64,000 bases of DNA from positions 372,001 to 436,000 of the forward strand of contig NZ_JACSPU010000004.1 in assembly GCF_014836985.1 (NCBI RefSeq). The letters run 5' to 3'. This document shows, one piece after another, positions 38,298-47,640 of this stretch (positions are counted from its first letter, which is position 1; the number at the start of each line of letters is the position of its first letter). The translations under genes and the position numbers were made by a program. This DNA is from Planococcus wigleyi. Its GTDB lineage: Bacteria; Bacillota; Bacilli; Bacillales_A; Planococcaceae. Below the pieces are notes generated by a model that was not told the DNA's origin, made no database searches, and worked only from the letters and a program-made list of their open reading frames with translations.

Positions 38298-40086
38298 ACT
38301 AATTGTTAATGAAAAAGGATATTCCCTGCTGCTTACATTAATGTTAGTTCTATTGTTTAGCATTCTCGGAGCCAGTTTAATGGCAATGACCTTTAATGGT
38401 GCTCAAAAAAATGTAACAAGAGAGCATATAGTTCAGTCTGAAGATTTGGCTACTAAGGGAATAGAAAGAATCGAAAAAGAAGTCTCAGCCAAATTAAAAA
38501 TATTTCCAGCTAGCTATACAAACGGAATGACAAACTCTCAATTTGAAAGCCACTTCAATAATGTAATACTCGGCTTCAGATGCTCTACCGGCAAAGAAAT
38601 AACGTTGGCTGATGAAACAGGTGATGGCAAATTCAGAACTTGTATTGATCAAGTAAAAGAAATATCAGATGGAAGCGGTAGTAAGACTAGGAAAGAGTTA
38701 GTTTTTAAAAGCACCGGCTATAAGGGCAAACAAGAATCCACTGTATATGAAACACTAGAAATGGGTGCTGATGATATACAAAAAGTGCTTAATTATACTG
38801 TATCTACATTGAAACGCGGTGAAGATGGAGGAAACCTTTTACTTAATGGTGGCTCTGAAATTACAGGTGATATGAATATTGCAGGGAATATTTTCTCCAC
38901 TAACAATGGACATGGGGATGGAGGATGGCTTCAAAGTGTTTTGCCACGCTCACTTAAAACTATGGACAGTGAAAATAATTTAGTGAACAGCAAGCTTAAT
39001 TTGGGTGGAAAAGCTTATAATTTTAAAGACTATTTCGACAGAACCTATGCACAGCATATCACTGGAGATTTTTCTAACAGAAACTATGATGAGTTGAGTA
39101 GAGAGAATACTAAAAATATATTTGCTACTAACTATGCCCCTTCCATCCAATATGAATCCGAAAAAATAAAACCTGTAAACTTTACCGAAGAATTTAATAT
39201 TGATAGAAGCTCCTATTCCAGAATATCCGCAAGCATAGCCTATACTTCAGATCAGAATATTAAAAGTTCGACCAGTTATAATGAAAATTTAACCATTAGA
39301 GGAAACAACACTGATATAAAATTTGATAAGAATATTTATGTGAATAAAAATTTTACGATTGGAAATTCTTCTAATACTACCTTTGAAAATGTTTCAATTG
39401 ATGGAAAAAGAATTTATGTAAATGGCGACGTAAATATTAACAAAGTGAATCTTCAAGCAAATTTCACTATGTTTGTAAAAGGAAAAGTATCTATTCAATA
39501 TGTAACAGTGTCTGGCATAAAAGAAAATACCAGTACCAATCCTCGAGGTTCCTTAATAGTATTTGCAGATGGAAACTTTATTTTATCCAACTTATCTGAA
39601 TTTCAAGATACTCCAAGCACTGTTAACGGGTTCTTTTATTCTACCGGTACTATGGAAATGTATGGTTTTGGCTCCAATACGAAAATTATCGGAGGAGTAG
39701 CTGCAAATAATATCGTTTTGAATGCAATGCGTGGAAAATCAAAAGCCAACCTTTCTGAGTGGGAAAAAACAGCTCAAACGGGCACCAAAGAAGAATGTCG
39801 TTTTGGTTTTAGATCGCCCGGAAATGAGTGGCGTTATGAAAGCTTCTTATACTGGTGCAGAGATGTTCCCGATATAACAACAATTGTAAAACCATATCAA
39901 AAAATAAATAATCATTATTATGAAACAAGAGAAAACCAAGAAAATGCCGCTTCGCGTCTTCAAATAATTTACGATCATGAGTTATTGGATACCTTTAGAA
40001 ACACAATTGATTACACAAGCAGTGTCATCATGCCGCAAAATATAATCGATCCAATAAAAAAAGGTCGAAGTCTTGGTCCGGATTAA
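38290..40086 (+). CDS. Large modular minor pilin, PilX-like with beta-rich C-terminal domain
   Basis: A 598-residue protein with a 10-residue leader (IVNEKG), then YSLLLTLMLVLLFSILGAS: a pilin-type helix lacking Glu at +5, as in PilX/GspK subunits. After the helix comes QSEDLATKGIERIEKEV, and from about 180 a long beta-strand-rich region with repeated Asn/Gly patterns (EITGDMNIAGNIF, TIRGNNTDIKFDKNIYVNKN, SIDGKRIYVNGDVNI, GSLIVFADGNFIL) that looks like a beta-helix or stacked-strand module. The ATG at 38290 has GGGAGG 6 bases upstream. Likely a tip subunit carrying an adhesive or ligand-binding module. Confidence 0.75.
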   Translation: MNKLIVNEKGYSLLLTLMLVLLFSILGASLMAMTFNGAQKNVTREHIVQSEDLATKGIERIEKEVSAKLKIFPASYTNGMTNSQFESHFNNVILGFRCSTGKEITLADETGDGKFRTCIDQVKEISDGSGSKTRKELVFKSTGYKGKQESTVYETLEMGADDIQKVLNYTVSTLKRGEDGGNLLLNGGSEITGDMNIAGNIFSTNNGHGDGGWLQSVLPRSLKTMDSENNLVNSKLNLGGKAYNFKDYFDRTYAQHITGDFSNRNYDELSRENTKNIFATNYAPSIQYESEKIKPVNFTEEFNIDRSSYSRISASIAYTSDQNIKSSTSYNENLTIRGNNTDIKFDKNIYVNKNFTIGNSSNTTFENVSIDGKRIYVNGDVNINKVNLQANFTMFVKGKVSIQYVTVSGIKENTSTNPRGSLIVFADGNFILSNLSEFQDTPSTVNGFFYSTGTMEMYGFGSNTKIIGGVAANNIVLNAMRGKSKANLSEWEKTAQTGTKEECRFGFRSPGNEWRYESFLYWCRDVPDITTIVKPYQKINNHYYETRENQENAASRLQIIYDHELLDTFRNTIDYTSSVIMPQNIIDPIKKGRSLGPD

Positions 40087-40105
40087 CATTAAATTCTTTA
40101 TTATT

Positions 40106-40144
40106 ACAGAAAAAAGACGGAAGTTTATCCCGTCTTTTTTCTGT
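40106..40144. terminator. Bidirectional terminator between minor pilins and the GGDEF gene
   Basis: Perfect 15-bp stem ACAGAAAAAAGACGG / CCGTCTTTTTTCTGT with a 9-base loop; T-rich arms serve both directions. Confidence 0.85.
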
Positions 40145-40147
40145 GCT

Positions 40148-41851
40148 CTATTTCACATACGCCGCAACCTTATTCCGTCCCGCCTGTTTCGCTCCAATAT
40201 ACAACGCCCTATCGGCATTCCGGATCAGCGACATGCCTTCATCGCTGTCGTCCGGTGCAGTGGATACGCCGATGCTTAAAGTGATGTGGACGATTTGTTG
40301 GCTACGGTCTTCCCCCAAGTCGTTTTCAATTACGAAGTCGTGCTTTTCGATGCGTTTGCGGAGGTTTTCTGCCAGCAGCACCGCTACATCTTTGCTGTAA
40401 TTCGACAACAGGATGACAAATTCTTCGCCGCCGTAACGGGCGATGGTTCCTTCATCGCCGAATTCTTCTCTCAAAATATCAGCCAGCTGAATGAGGATGT
40501 CATTGCCGCTTTGGTGTCCGTAACGGTCGTTGATGCTCTTGAAATGATCGATGTCCATCATCACTAATGACAATTGCTCGAGACGGCCTTCATTCATTTC
40601 TTTAATGCAACTTTCCAGACTTTCGTCCAGATAGCGATAATTATATAACTTGGTCAATCCGCAGCGCTCACTTTTGGCAATGACTTTTTGCATATACCCT
40701 GCTTTTTCCACCGATACGGCGAAATAAGTACTGAGGATTTCCAAAATTTGAAGCTGGTGCTTGGCAAAAGCGTATTTCTTTTTAGAAGCTAAAATCAGTA
40801 CACCCTCGGTTTTATTGTTTCGGGCAATCGGCGTGGCCATCAAACTCTCTGTATCTTCTGGCAGGTTGCCGGTGACATAATCTGCCCATTGGCTTTTTTC
40901 ATCAAAGATGAACGAGTCGTTGGTGACGATGACATGTCCAGCAACCCCCCGATTATAAGGAAGGGACTCAATTTCACGGGCCTGCAATTGATTATTTTCA
41001 TAAAGCCGCAACATTTGCTGTTGGCCATCACGGTAATCGACGATATAGGCATATTCAACTTTGAACATCTTGGCAACCTCTACAACAAATTGGTCAAGCA
41101 CTTCATTCGCTTCCAGGCGATCTGCAAGCTGATGTCCGATATCTCCAGCCCGTTTCAAGTCAATATTGACTTGTTCTGAGCTGGTGAACTTTTTCATGAC
41201 CGCTGCCATAATGAAAAATGGCACACCCAGCAATACAAGCGCCGGAATTCCGATATGCGACTCAAACAAATACAAAGCGACCGCAAACGGGAAAATCACC
41301 AACATCAAGGCAAAATCCCAAATGGCATCGACCGAAAAGAATTTGCTCCGCCCACCTGTCGTGTAGTCATATAAGTGATAAATGACTTGATTAATCAATA
41401 CGGAAAGCACCTGGAATATTAAGCCATACAAAATGACATGCGACATTTCCAATGTTCCGATTTGGCCGCCTGCCCCTATAAAAGCCAGTCCAGCTATTAA
41501 TGAGACAAAGAAAAACATCAGCGAGTTGAAAGGAATCCGCACCGATTGTTCTTCATTGGTTCGAATACGGTACAGCACAATCAACATGCTCAATTGGGAT
41601 ATCAGCATTTCGATAAAAAGTCCATATTTCAGAAACAGCGCCACTGTTACCCATTGCACCAAAAATGTCGAGGCTCCATTGATGTTCATCGGCATCAAAC
41701 TCATCAAAATAAAAAACAGAATGTACGCCATTAAATTCCACGGATCTGCTACAGATGGCGGGAAGAAACGGTAAACAATCACTAAGCCTGCCGGAACAAT
41801 CAATGCCCATAGGCACCATAAAACGATTTTTCGGTTAAATTTCTCCCCCAT
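40148..41851 (-). CDS. Membrane GAF-GGDEF diguanylate cyclase
   Basis: A 567-residue protein that should make c-di-GMP from GTP. N-terminal part (1-210) has six to seven transmembrane helices; residues about 230-385 form a GAF sensor domain (ANEVLDQFVVEVAKMFKVEYAYIVDY, GVAGHVIVTNDSFIFDE); residues about 400-567 are a GGDEF domain with ARYGGEEFVILL, LVMMDIDHFKSINDRYGH and ITLSIGVSTAP, all catalytic residues intact. The RxxD inhibitory site upstream of GGEEF is not recognisable. AAAGGAAAG precedes the ATG. Encoded next to the pilus locus, it may feed the MshEN domain of PilB; that link is inference. Confidence 0.88.
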   Translation of the reverse strand: MGEKFNRKIVLWCLWALIVPAGLVIVYRFFPPSVADPWNLMAYILFFILMSLMPMNINGASTFLVQWVTVALFLKYGLFIEMLISQLSMLIVLYRIRTNEEQSVRIPFNSLMFFFVSLIAGLAFIGAGGQIGTLEMSHVILYGLIFQVLSVLINQVIYHLYDYTTGGRSKFFSVDAIWDFALMLVIFPFAVALYLFESHIGIPALVLLGVPFFIMAAVMKKFTSSEQVNIDLKRAGDIGHQLADRLEANEVLDQFVVEVAKMFKVEYAYIVDYRDGQQQMLRLYENNQLQAREIESLPYNRGVAGHVIVTNDSFIFDEKSQWADYVTGNLPEDTESLMATPIARNNKTEGVLILASKKKYAFAKHQLQILEILSTYFAVSVEKAGYMQKVIAKSERCGLTKLYNYRYLDESLESCIKEMNEGRLEQLSLVMMDIDHFKSINDRYGHQSGNDILIQLADILREEFGDEGTIARYGGEEFVILLSNYSKDVAVLLAENLRKRIEKHDFVIENDLGEDRSQQIVHITLSIGVSTAPDDSDEGMSLIRNADRALYIGAKQAGRNKVAAYVK

Positions 41852-41902
41852 GACATCTTTCCTTTCTGAAACGAATTAGTGAGGTATAGACCAGGGTATG
41901 AT

Positions 41903-43087
41903 TTATTGGTAATTCTTGAAAAAGACGTTCGCTGAGTTTCGAAGAAGTGTAAGAAGATGTAACGAACCTGTGACTATAGTCTTTTCTTTGTTATTCGATA
42001 CAGGTAATATATCACATATATTTGTAATTGTCTTTCTTTTACTGCAACTTTCTTTAAATAGTTCTGCAGCTGGCAATGCCCGTTCATTATCAAAGTCTAC
42101 AAAGGTGAAATGATCACTGATCGTCTCCAAATGGCGGAGTACGCTTCGATAATCTTTATCTTTGAAGATTCCCATGACAATATGGATAGGGTCATCCGGA
42201 AATGTGTCTCTTATGGTAGCAATCAAGGCTTCGGCACTCGCCTGATTATGGGCACCGTCAAAAATAACATCAGGAAATACTTCTTCAAAACGGTACGGCA
42301 AAGTAGCTGAAGAAAGCCCAAGCCCCGCTTTTTCCTCGCTAAAGTTCAGGCCCAGCAGTTCTTTAGCGGCTTCCAACGCCAGTTGGGCATTTTTTTGTTG
42401 ATGCGGCCCTTTCAGTTTCAGCGGTACGTCAATTTGTCCAGCCGGCCGGATGATTTCTGCATGTAAACGGTCAGCTGTCTCCTGGATGATTTCCAGAGAC
42501 TCAAGCGGCAGTTCCCCTATGACCACCGGCTTCCATTTCTTGATGATTCCTGCTTTATGGCGTGTAATTTCTTCTATAGTTTCTCCCAGAAAATTCGTGT
42601 GTTCAATGGAAATGGATGGAATGATGGAAAGTTCGGGATTGATGACGTTCGTGCTGTCAAGCGCTCCCCCCATGCCTGCTTCAATGATGGAAAAATCAGG
42701 TGCCTGCTGCTGGAAAGCGATAAAGGCGGCCGCCGTCAAGAGTTCAAAATCCGTTAACGGTGTCTTTATTTTGCTTAACCGCTCCATCACTTGCTCAAGT
42801 TCCACTGGGTCGATCGGCTCTCCATTCATTTGGATTTGGTCATGGAGATCTTCAAGGCAAGGAGAAAAGAAATTCCCGACACTGTAGCCATGCGCCTGAA
42901 GGATTGCCGACAGGAATGTAGCTGTCGATCCTTTGCCGTTGGTGCCAGCCAGATGAATGAATCTACCGTTTTTATGCGGGTTCCCCAATTCGTCCAATGC
43001 CCCTGTAATAGCTTCCAGACCGGGTTGAATCGAAGCATCTGTATGAATATTCCATTTGTCTTTGTATTGTTCGAGTCCAATTATCAT
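41903..43087 (-). CDS. folC: Folylpolyglutamate synthase / dihydrofolate synthase
   Basis: Adds glutamate to dihydropteroate and to folates. The 394-residue Mur-ligase-type enzyme has the P-loop FIHLAGTNGKGSTATFLSA, SPCLEDLHDQIQMNG, FSIIEAGMGGALDSTNVI and the C-terminal domain with VIFDGAHNQASAEALI. It is somewhat shorter than the 430 residues usual in Bacilli; the C-terminal domain ends soon after GSLHLLTLLR. AAAGAGG precedes the ATG. In Bacillus folC directly follows valS; here the ATP-grasp pair lies between, on the other strand. Confidence 0.94.
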   Translation of the reverse strand: MIIGLEQYKDKWNIHTDASIQPGLEAITGALDELGNPHKNGRFIHLAGTNGKGSTATFLSAILQAHGYSVGNFFSPCLEDLHDQIQMNGEPIDPVELEQVMERLSKIKTPLTDFELLTAAAFIAFQQQAPDFSIIEAGMGGALDSTNVINPELSIIPSISIEHTNFLGETIEEITRHKAGIIKKWKPVVIGELPLESLEIIQETADRLHAEIIRPAGQIDVPLKLKGPHQQKNAQLALEAAKELLGLNFSEEKAGLGLSSATLPYRFEEVFPDVIFDGAHNQASAEALIATIRDTFPDDPIHIVMGIFKDKDYRSVLRHLETISDHFTFVDFDNERALPAAELFKESCSKRKTITNICDILPVSNNKEKTIVTGSLHLLTLLRNSANVFFKNYQ

Positions 43088-43159
43088 TTTGAAGCCTCTT
43101 TTCTGCGGTAAACATGATACACTTTTTGAGTATGATTATAGCACGAAGGTGGAATGGAT

Positions 43160-44023
43160 ATGACGAGTTGTTGGGTTATTTACAACGGAAGCTTAGTTTC
43201 CGATAAGTTTGCAGATCAGGCCAGGCTTGTTGCCGAAGCAGCAGAACGTGCTGGCATCACTGTCAAAATCATGAAAAATTACGAAACTGTCATGGATTTA
43301 TCTGTTACTTTCAGTATACCTGATTTCGCAATTTTATTGGATAAAGATATATTGCTTGGATATTTTTTGAAAAGCCGGGGAGTCCCAGTTTATAATGACC
43401 CTTCTGTCATTGATTTATGTGATAATAAAGCCACACAATACGTCCAATTGGCTGCAAAAGGTTTGCCGATGCCACGGACCATTGTGGCGCCGAAAGTCTA
43501 TCCGAATTTCTCTATACTGGATTCGGGCTATTTCGAAAGAGTCATTGATCGTCTCGGGTTGCCGATGGTCATCAAGGAAGGGCATGGTTCTTTTGGCATG
43601 AAGGTCTACTTAATTGATACTGAGGAACAATTCTACGAAAAAGTCGACAGCCTGCGGGGCATCGATTTTTTGTTCCAAGAGTTTATCGCCTCCAGCCGGG
43701 GGCGCGATATCCGTGTCAATATCGTCGGCGGACAGATTGTGGCTGCCATGTACCGCCATTCGGAAACCGATTTCCGCGCCAACATCACCAATGGCGGTGT
43801 CGCTTCACCCATAGAACTGACGGAATCACAACGGGAACTCGCCTTATCGGCTGCTGAAGCAGTTGGTGCAACGTTTGCGGGTGTCGATTTGTTGTTTGGT
43901 GAAAACGACCAGCCCTTGGTTTGTGAAGTGAATGCCGCTGCCCATATCCGCAATATCCTCAATGTCACGGGAGTTAATGTTGCAGACGCCATGATCGCTT
44001 ATATACGGGAGGACTTAGCATGA
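43160..44023 (+). CDS. RimK-like ATP-grasp ligase (first of a tandem pair)
   Basis: A 287-residue ATP-grasp enzyme resembling the RimK alpha-L-glutamate-ligase family, which joins a carboxylate to an amine with ATP. Visible: N-terminal domain WVIYNGSLVSDKFADQA, LCDNKATQYVQLAAKGLPMP, the phosphate loop VIKEGHGSFGMKVYLI, FLFQEFIASSRGRDIRVNIV and the metal-binding end GVDLLFGENDQPLVCEVN. Substrate unknown. The ATG at 43160 has AAGGTGG 7 bases upstream; an ATG six bases earlier is too close to it. It overlaps the next ATP-grasp gene by 4 bases. Confidence 0.8.
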   Translation: MTSCWVIYNGSLVSDKFADQARLVAEAAERAGITVKIMKNYETVMDLSVTFSIPDFAILLDKDILLGYFLKSRGVPVYNDPSVIDLCDNKATQYVQLAAKGLPMPRTIVAPKVYPNFSILDSGYFERVIDRLGLPMVIKEGHGSFGMKVYLIDTEEQFYEKVDSLRGIDFLFQEFIASSRGRDIRVNIVGGQIVAAMYRHSETDFRANITNGGVASPIELTESQRELALSAAEAVGATFAGVDLLFGENDQPLVCEVNAAAHIRNILNVTGVNVADAMIAYIREDLA

Positions 44024-44817
44024 AACTTCTTTATGAAACTAAAGATGCCGGACGCAATCACGGGTTTATTGAAGAGCTGCAGCGCTTTGGTGATTTTGAT
44101 CTGATTCAATGGGACGACTGGAGCGAAGAAGGTTTGGCTATGCTTGTGGATAAGTTGCGCGGCGGCATCACTCTTTTCCGCTCACGGCGTCCGGAAGCTG
44201 CCCGTTTTCTTGAAGATCAAGGCATCCATTTAGTGAACCGCGCCGAAGTCAACCGCACCGCCAACGACAAATGGCAAAGCTATCAACTGCTTTTATTGCT
44301 CGGTGTTCCGGCGGTACCGACTTTCCGCGAAGCCATGGAGTTTCCGTGCGTCGCCAAAACTGCGGATGGCCACGGCGGCTCGGAAGTCTGGCTCGTTCAA
44401 TCGGCTGAGGAAATTCCACCTGCCTCTTCCCCGCTGATTTTCCAGCCGGTTGTTGAACATGTGGCAGACGTTCGCGCCTATGTCGTTGGCACAGAAGTCG
44501 TCGGTGCGGTTAAACGTAGTTCCACTGATGATTTTAAAGCCAATTATTCACTTGGCGGCCATGCTGAGAAATACGTCTTGAGTGCTGCCCAAGAAAAAGA
44601 CGTCTTGCGAATTGCCCGTGCCTTGAACAGCGACTATATCGGCATCGACTTTCTTCTATTAAAAGACGGACGCCATCTATTCAATGAAATCGAAGATCCC
44701 GTCGGCGCCCGTTCTTTCTACGAAACGCATGACAAAAACATCGCTGAATTAGTAGTGGAGCATATTCGGAAACTGGAAAAGCATGCCCCGTTTCGCCGGG
44801 AAGATCGGCCGCAGTAA
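44020..44817 (+). CDS. ATP-grasp ligase (second of a tandem pair)
   Basis: A 265-residue ATP-grasp protein, diverged from its upstream neighbour. Visible: MKLLYETKDAGRNHGFIEEL, NDKWQSYQLLLLLGVPAVPTF, phosphate loop FPCVAKTADGHGGSEVWLV, DVRAYVVGTEVVGAVKRSS and the metal site GIDFLLLKDGRHLFNEIEDPVG. GGGAGG precedes the ATG, which overlaps the previous gene (ATGA). Two ligases translated together suggest consecutive or heteromeric ligation steps of one pathway. Neither the acceptor nor the donor can be inferred. The product ends before a bidirectional terminator shared with valS. Confidence 0.78.
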   Translation: MKLLYETKDAGRNHGFIEELQRFGDFDLIQWDDWSEEGLAMLVDKLRGGITLFRSRRPEAARFLEDQGIHLVNRAEVNRTANDKWQSYQLLLLLGVPAVPTFREAMEFPCVAKTADGHGGSEVWLVQSAEEIPPASSPLIFQPVVEHVADVRAYVVGTEVVGAVKRSSTDDFKANYSLGGHAEKYVLSAAQEKDVLRIARALNSDYIGIDFLLLKDGRHLFNEIEDPVGARSFYETHDKNIAELVVEHIRKLEKHAPFRREDRPQ

Positions 44818-44936
44818 GAGCTTTATAAATCGCTCCGTCTGGCCCGCAGTCTCGCCGGCGCAAAGAGATTCAGCAAATTCGAAGTGAGTATTTAGTTTCC
44901 ATATTTATATAGCTGGTTTAGAGCTATGTAAGCTAA

Positions 44937-44968
44937 AAAACCGCTCTCCCATTTGGGAAAGCGGTTTT
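44937..44968. terminator. Bidirectional terminator between the ATP-grasp pair and valS
   Basis: Stem AAAACCGCT / AGCGGTTTT extended by TCCC / GGGA, with T-rich ends on both strands. Preceded by about 115 bases without a recognisable feature. Confidence 0.85.
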
Positions 44969-44976
44969 TGTATTAC

Positions 44977-47610
44977 TTACAGGTTCTGCAATTCTTCAAT
45001 GCGTTTTTCAACCGTTGCGTGTTTTTCCACGTAATCGGCTTGTTTTGCACGTTCTTCTGCAACAACGGCTTCAGGAGCTTTCGAAACAAAGCGTTCGTTC
45101 GACAATTTGCCGCTGACGAGCTTCACTTCTTTTGCCCATTTTTCCAGTTCTTTTTGCAGGCGCGCAAGTTCGGCATCAATATCGATCAGGCCTTCAAGCG
45201 GCATGAACAATTCAGCACCGGATACAACCGCTGACATCGATTTGTCTGGAGCTTCGATATTTTGGCCGATCGTCAATGTTTCCGGGTTACAGAAACGTTC
45301 GATGTAGGCAGCGTTCGCTTCAAGCACTGCATGCGTGCCGGCGTCTTTCGCTGAAATCGTCAACGGCACTTTCTTGCTCATCGGCGACTGCACTTCTGCG
45401 CGGATAGTCCGTACCGAACGGATCACATCCATCAACAGCTTCATACTTGAAGACTGGCTTTGGTCGGTCAAGGAACCGTCCACTGTCGGCCATGCTGCAA
45501 TGGTGATTGATTCGCCTTCATGCGGCAAGTTCTGCCAGATTTCTTCTGTGATGAACGGCATGAACGGATGCAATAGGCGCATCGTGTTGTCCAATACATA
45601 AGCAAGGACTGAACGCGTCATTTTCTTCGCTTCTTCGTCTTCACCGTATAATGGCAATTTCGCCATCTCGATGTACCAGTCACAGAAATCGTCCCAAATG
45701 AAGTTATAAAGGGAACGTCCCACTTCACCGAATTCATAGCGTTCTGCAAGATCCGTCACTTGTTCGATGGTTTCATTCAAACGGGTCAGAATCCATGAAT
45801 CGGCTACGGATTTCTTGCCGGACAAATCGATTTGATCGTACGTCATGCCTTCCATGTTCATCAATGCAAAACGGGAAGCGTTCCAGATTTTATTGGCAAA
45901 GTTCCAAACCGACTCGACTTTGTCGTTCGAGTAGCGGAGATCCTGTCCTGGAGATGAAGCAGTAGCCAGGAAGTAACGCAGGGAATCTGCACCGTATTGA
46001 GAAATGACATCCATCGGATCAACTCCGTTGCCCAGTGATTTGGACATTTTGCGTCCTTCCGCATCGCGTACAAGGCCGTGGATCAATACGTCTTTAAACG
46101 GTTTTTCACCTGTGAATTCAAGTGCCTGGAAAATCATCCGGGATACCCAGAAATTGATGATGTCATAGCCTGTAACCAACGCATCGGTCGGATAGTAGCG
46201 GCTAAGGTCATCGTTTTCTTTCGGCCAGCCGAGCGTTGAGAACGGCCATAATGCAGACGAGAACCACGTATCCAGAACGTCTTCGTCCTGTGTCCAGTTT
46301 TCAGCATCCGCCGGTGCTTCGTGCCCTACATAAATTTCACCTGTTTCGTTATGGTACCAGGCTGGAATTTGATGTCCCCACCAAAGCTGGCGTGAAATAC
46401 ACCAGTCGCGGATGTTCTCCATCCAGTGCAGGTAGGTTTTCTCGAAACGGTCCGGTACAAAATTAACGCCCGTCTCGTTTTTCTGCGCTTCCACTGAAGC
46501 GGCAGCCAAAGGCTTCATGTCAACAAACCATTGTGTGGACAGATAAGGCTCAACAACTGCTCCACTGCGCTCTGAGTGTCCTACAGAATGCATATGTTCT
46601 TCGATTTTGAACAGCACATCCAAATCCTGCAGGTCCTTGACGATCTGCTTGCGGCATTCGAAGCGGTCGAGCCCTTCGTATTTACCGGCGTTTTCATTCA
46701 TCGTACCGTCTTCGTGCATAATCAGCACACGTTCCAGGTTGTGGCGGTTGCCGATTTCAAAGTCATTCGGGTCATGAGCCGGTGTGATTTTCACAGCACC
46801 GCTTCCGAATTCCATGTCCACGTAGTCGTCCGCAACGATTTCCATTTCACGGCCGATAATTGGCAGGATCACTTTTTTGCCGATCAAGTGCTGGTAGCGC
46901 TCATCTTTCGGATGAACCGCAACCGCTGTATCGCCCAGCATCGTTTCCGGACGCGTCGTCGCGATTTCGATATGGCCGCTGCCATCTGCCAGCGGATAGC
47001 GCATATGGTAAAACGCACCTTGTACGTCTTTGTAGATAACTTCAATATCCGAAATGGCGGTTTTCGTCGCCGGATCCCAGTTGATGATGTATTTACCGCG
47101 GTAGATAAGCTTTTTCTCATAGAGTTTTACGAAAACTTCGCGCACCGCATCTGATAAACCGGCATCCAACGTAAACCGCTCACGGGAATAATCAAGGCCA
47201 AGACCCAGTTTTGCCCATTGCTCACGGATATGTCCCGCGTATTGGTCTTTCCATTTCCACGACTCTTCAAGAAATGCTTCACGACCCAAATCATAGCGTG
47301 AACGCCCTTCTTCTTTCAACTTGCCTTCTACTTTCGCTTGTGTCGCAATGCCGGCGTGGTCCATTCCAGGCAGCCATAATGCGTCAAAGCCCTGCATGCG
47401 TTTCATGCGTGTCATGATGTCCTGCAATGTCGTGTCCCAGGCATGCCCTAAATGCAGCTTGCCGGTAACGTTCGGCGGGGGAATCACAATGGTATACGGT
47501 GTTTTGCCGCTTTCCGGTTTCGCTTCGAAGAATTTTTTGTCGACCCACCAATCGTAACGGCCTTTCTCAATGGATTGCGGATCGTACTTAGTAGACATTT
47601 GTTCAGTCAT
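44977..47610 (-). CDS. valS: Valyl-tRNA synthetase
   Basis: Charges tRNA-Val. The 877-residue class I enzyme has the HIGH motif in [16 protein letters not shown], the KMSKS motif in [14 protein letters not shown], the CP1 editing domain ([37 protein letters not shown], quoted for identification only in part: [16 protein letters not shown]), the anticodon-binding domain and a C-terminal coiled coil ([18 protein letters not shown]). AGAGGAGG precedes the ATG. Expression is controlled by the upstream valine T-box. Confidence 0.97.
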   Translation of the reverse strand: MTEQMSTKYDPQSIEKGRYDWWVDKKFFEAKPESGKTPYTIVIPPPNVTGKLHLGHAWDTTLQDIMTRMKRMQGFDALWLPGMDHAGIATQAKVEGKLKEEGRSRYDLGREAFLEESWKWKDQYAGHIREQWAKLGLGLDYSRERFTLDAGLSDAVREVFVKLYEKKLIYRGKYIINWDPATKTAISDIEVIYKDVQGAFYHMRYPLADGSGHIEIATTRPETMLGDTAVAVHPKDERYQHLIGKKVILPIIGREMEIVADDYVDMEFGSGAVKITPAHDPNDFEIGNRHNLERVLIMHEDGTMNENAGKYEGLDRFECRKQIVKDLQDLDVLFKIEEHMHSVGHSERSGAVVEPYLSTQWFVDMKPLAAASVEAQKNETGVNFVPDRFEKTYLHWMENIRDWCISRQLWWGHQIPAWYHNETGEIYVGHEAPADAENWTQDEDVLDTWFSSALWPFSTLGWPKENDDLSRYYPTDALVTGYDIINFWVSRMIFQALEFTGEKPFKDVLIHGLVRDAEGRKMSKSLGNGVDPMDVISQYGADSLRYFLATASSPGQDLRYSNDKVESVWNFANKIWNASRFALMNMEGMTYDQIDLSGKKSVADSWILTRLNETIEQVTDLAERYEFGEVGRSLYNFIWDDFCDWYIEMAKLPLYGEDEEAKKMTRSVLAYVLDNTMRLLHPFMPFITEEIWQNLPHEGESITIAAWPTVDGSLTDQSQSSSMKLLMDVIRSVRTIRAEVQSPMSKKVPLTISAKDAGTHAVLEANAAYIERFCNPETLTIGQNIEAPDKSMSAVVSGAELFMPLEGLIDIDAELARLQKELEKWAKEVKLVSGKLSNERFVSKAPEAVVAEERAKQADYVEKHATVEKRIEELQNL

Positions 47611-47640
47611 TGGAATTCCTCCTCTTATTTCTGATAGAAC

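Noticed and set aside
46576-47154. 192-codon plus-strand frame opposite valS
   Set aside because: Antisense shadow; composition rich in Phe, His and Cys, no ribosome site.
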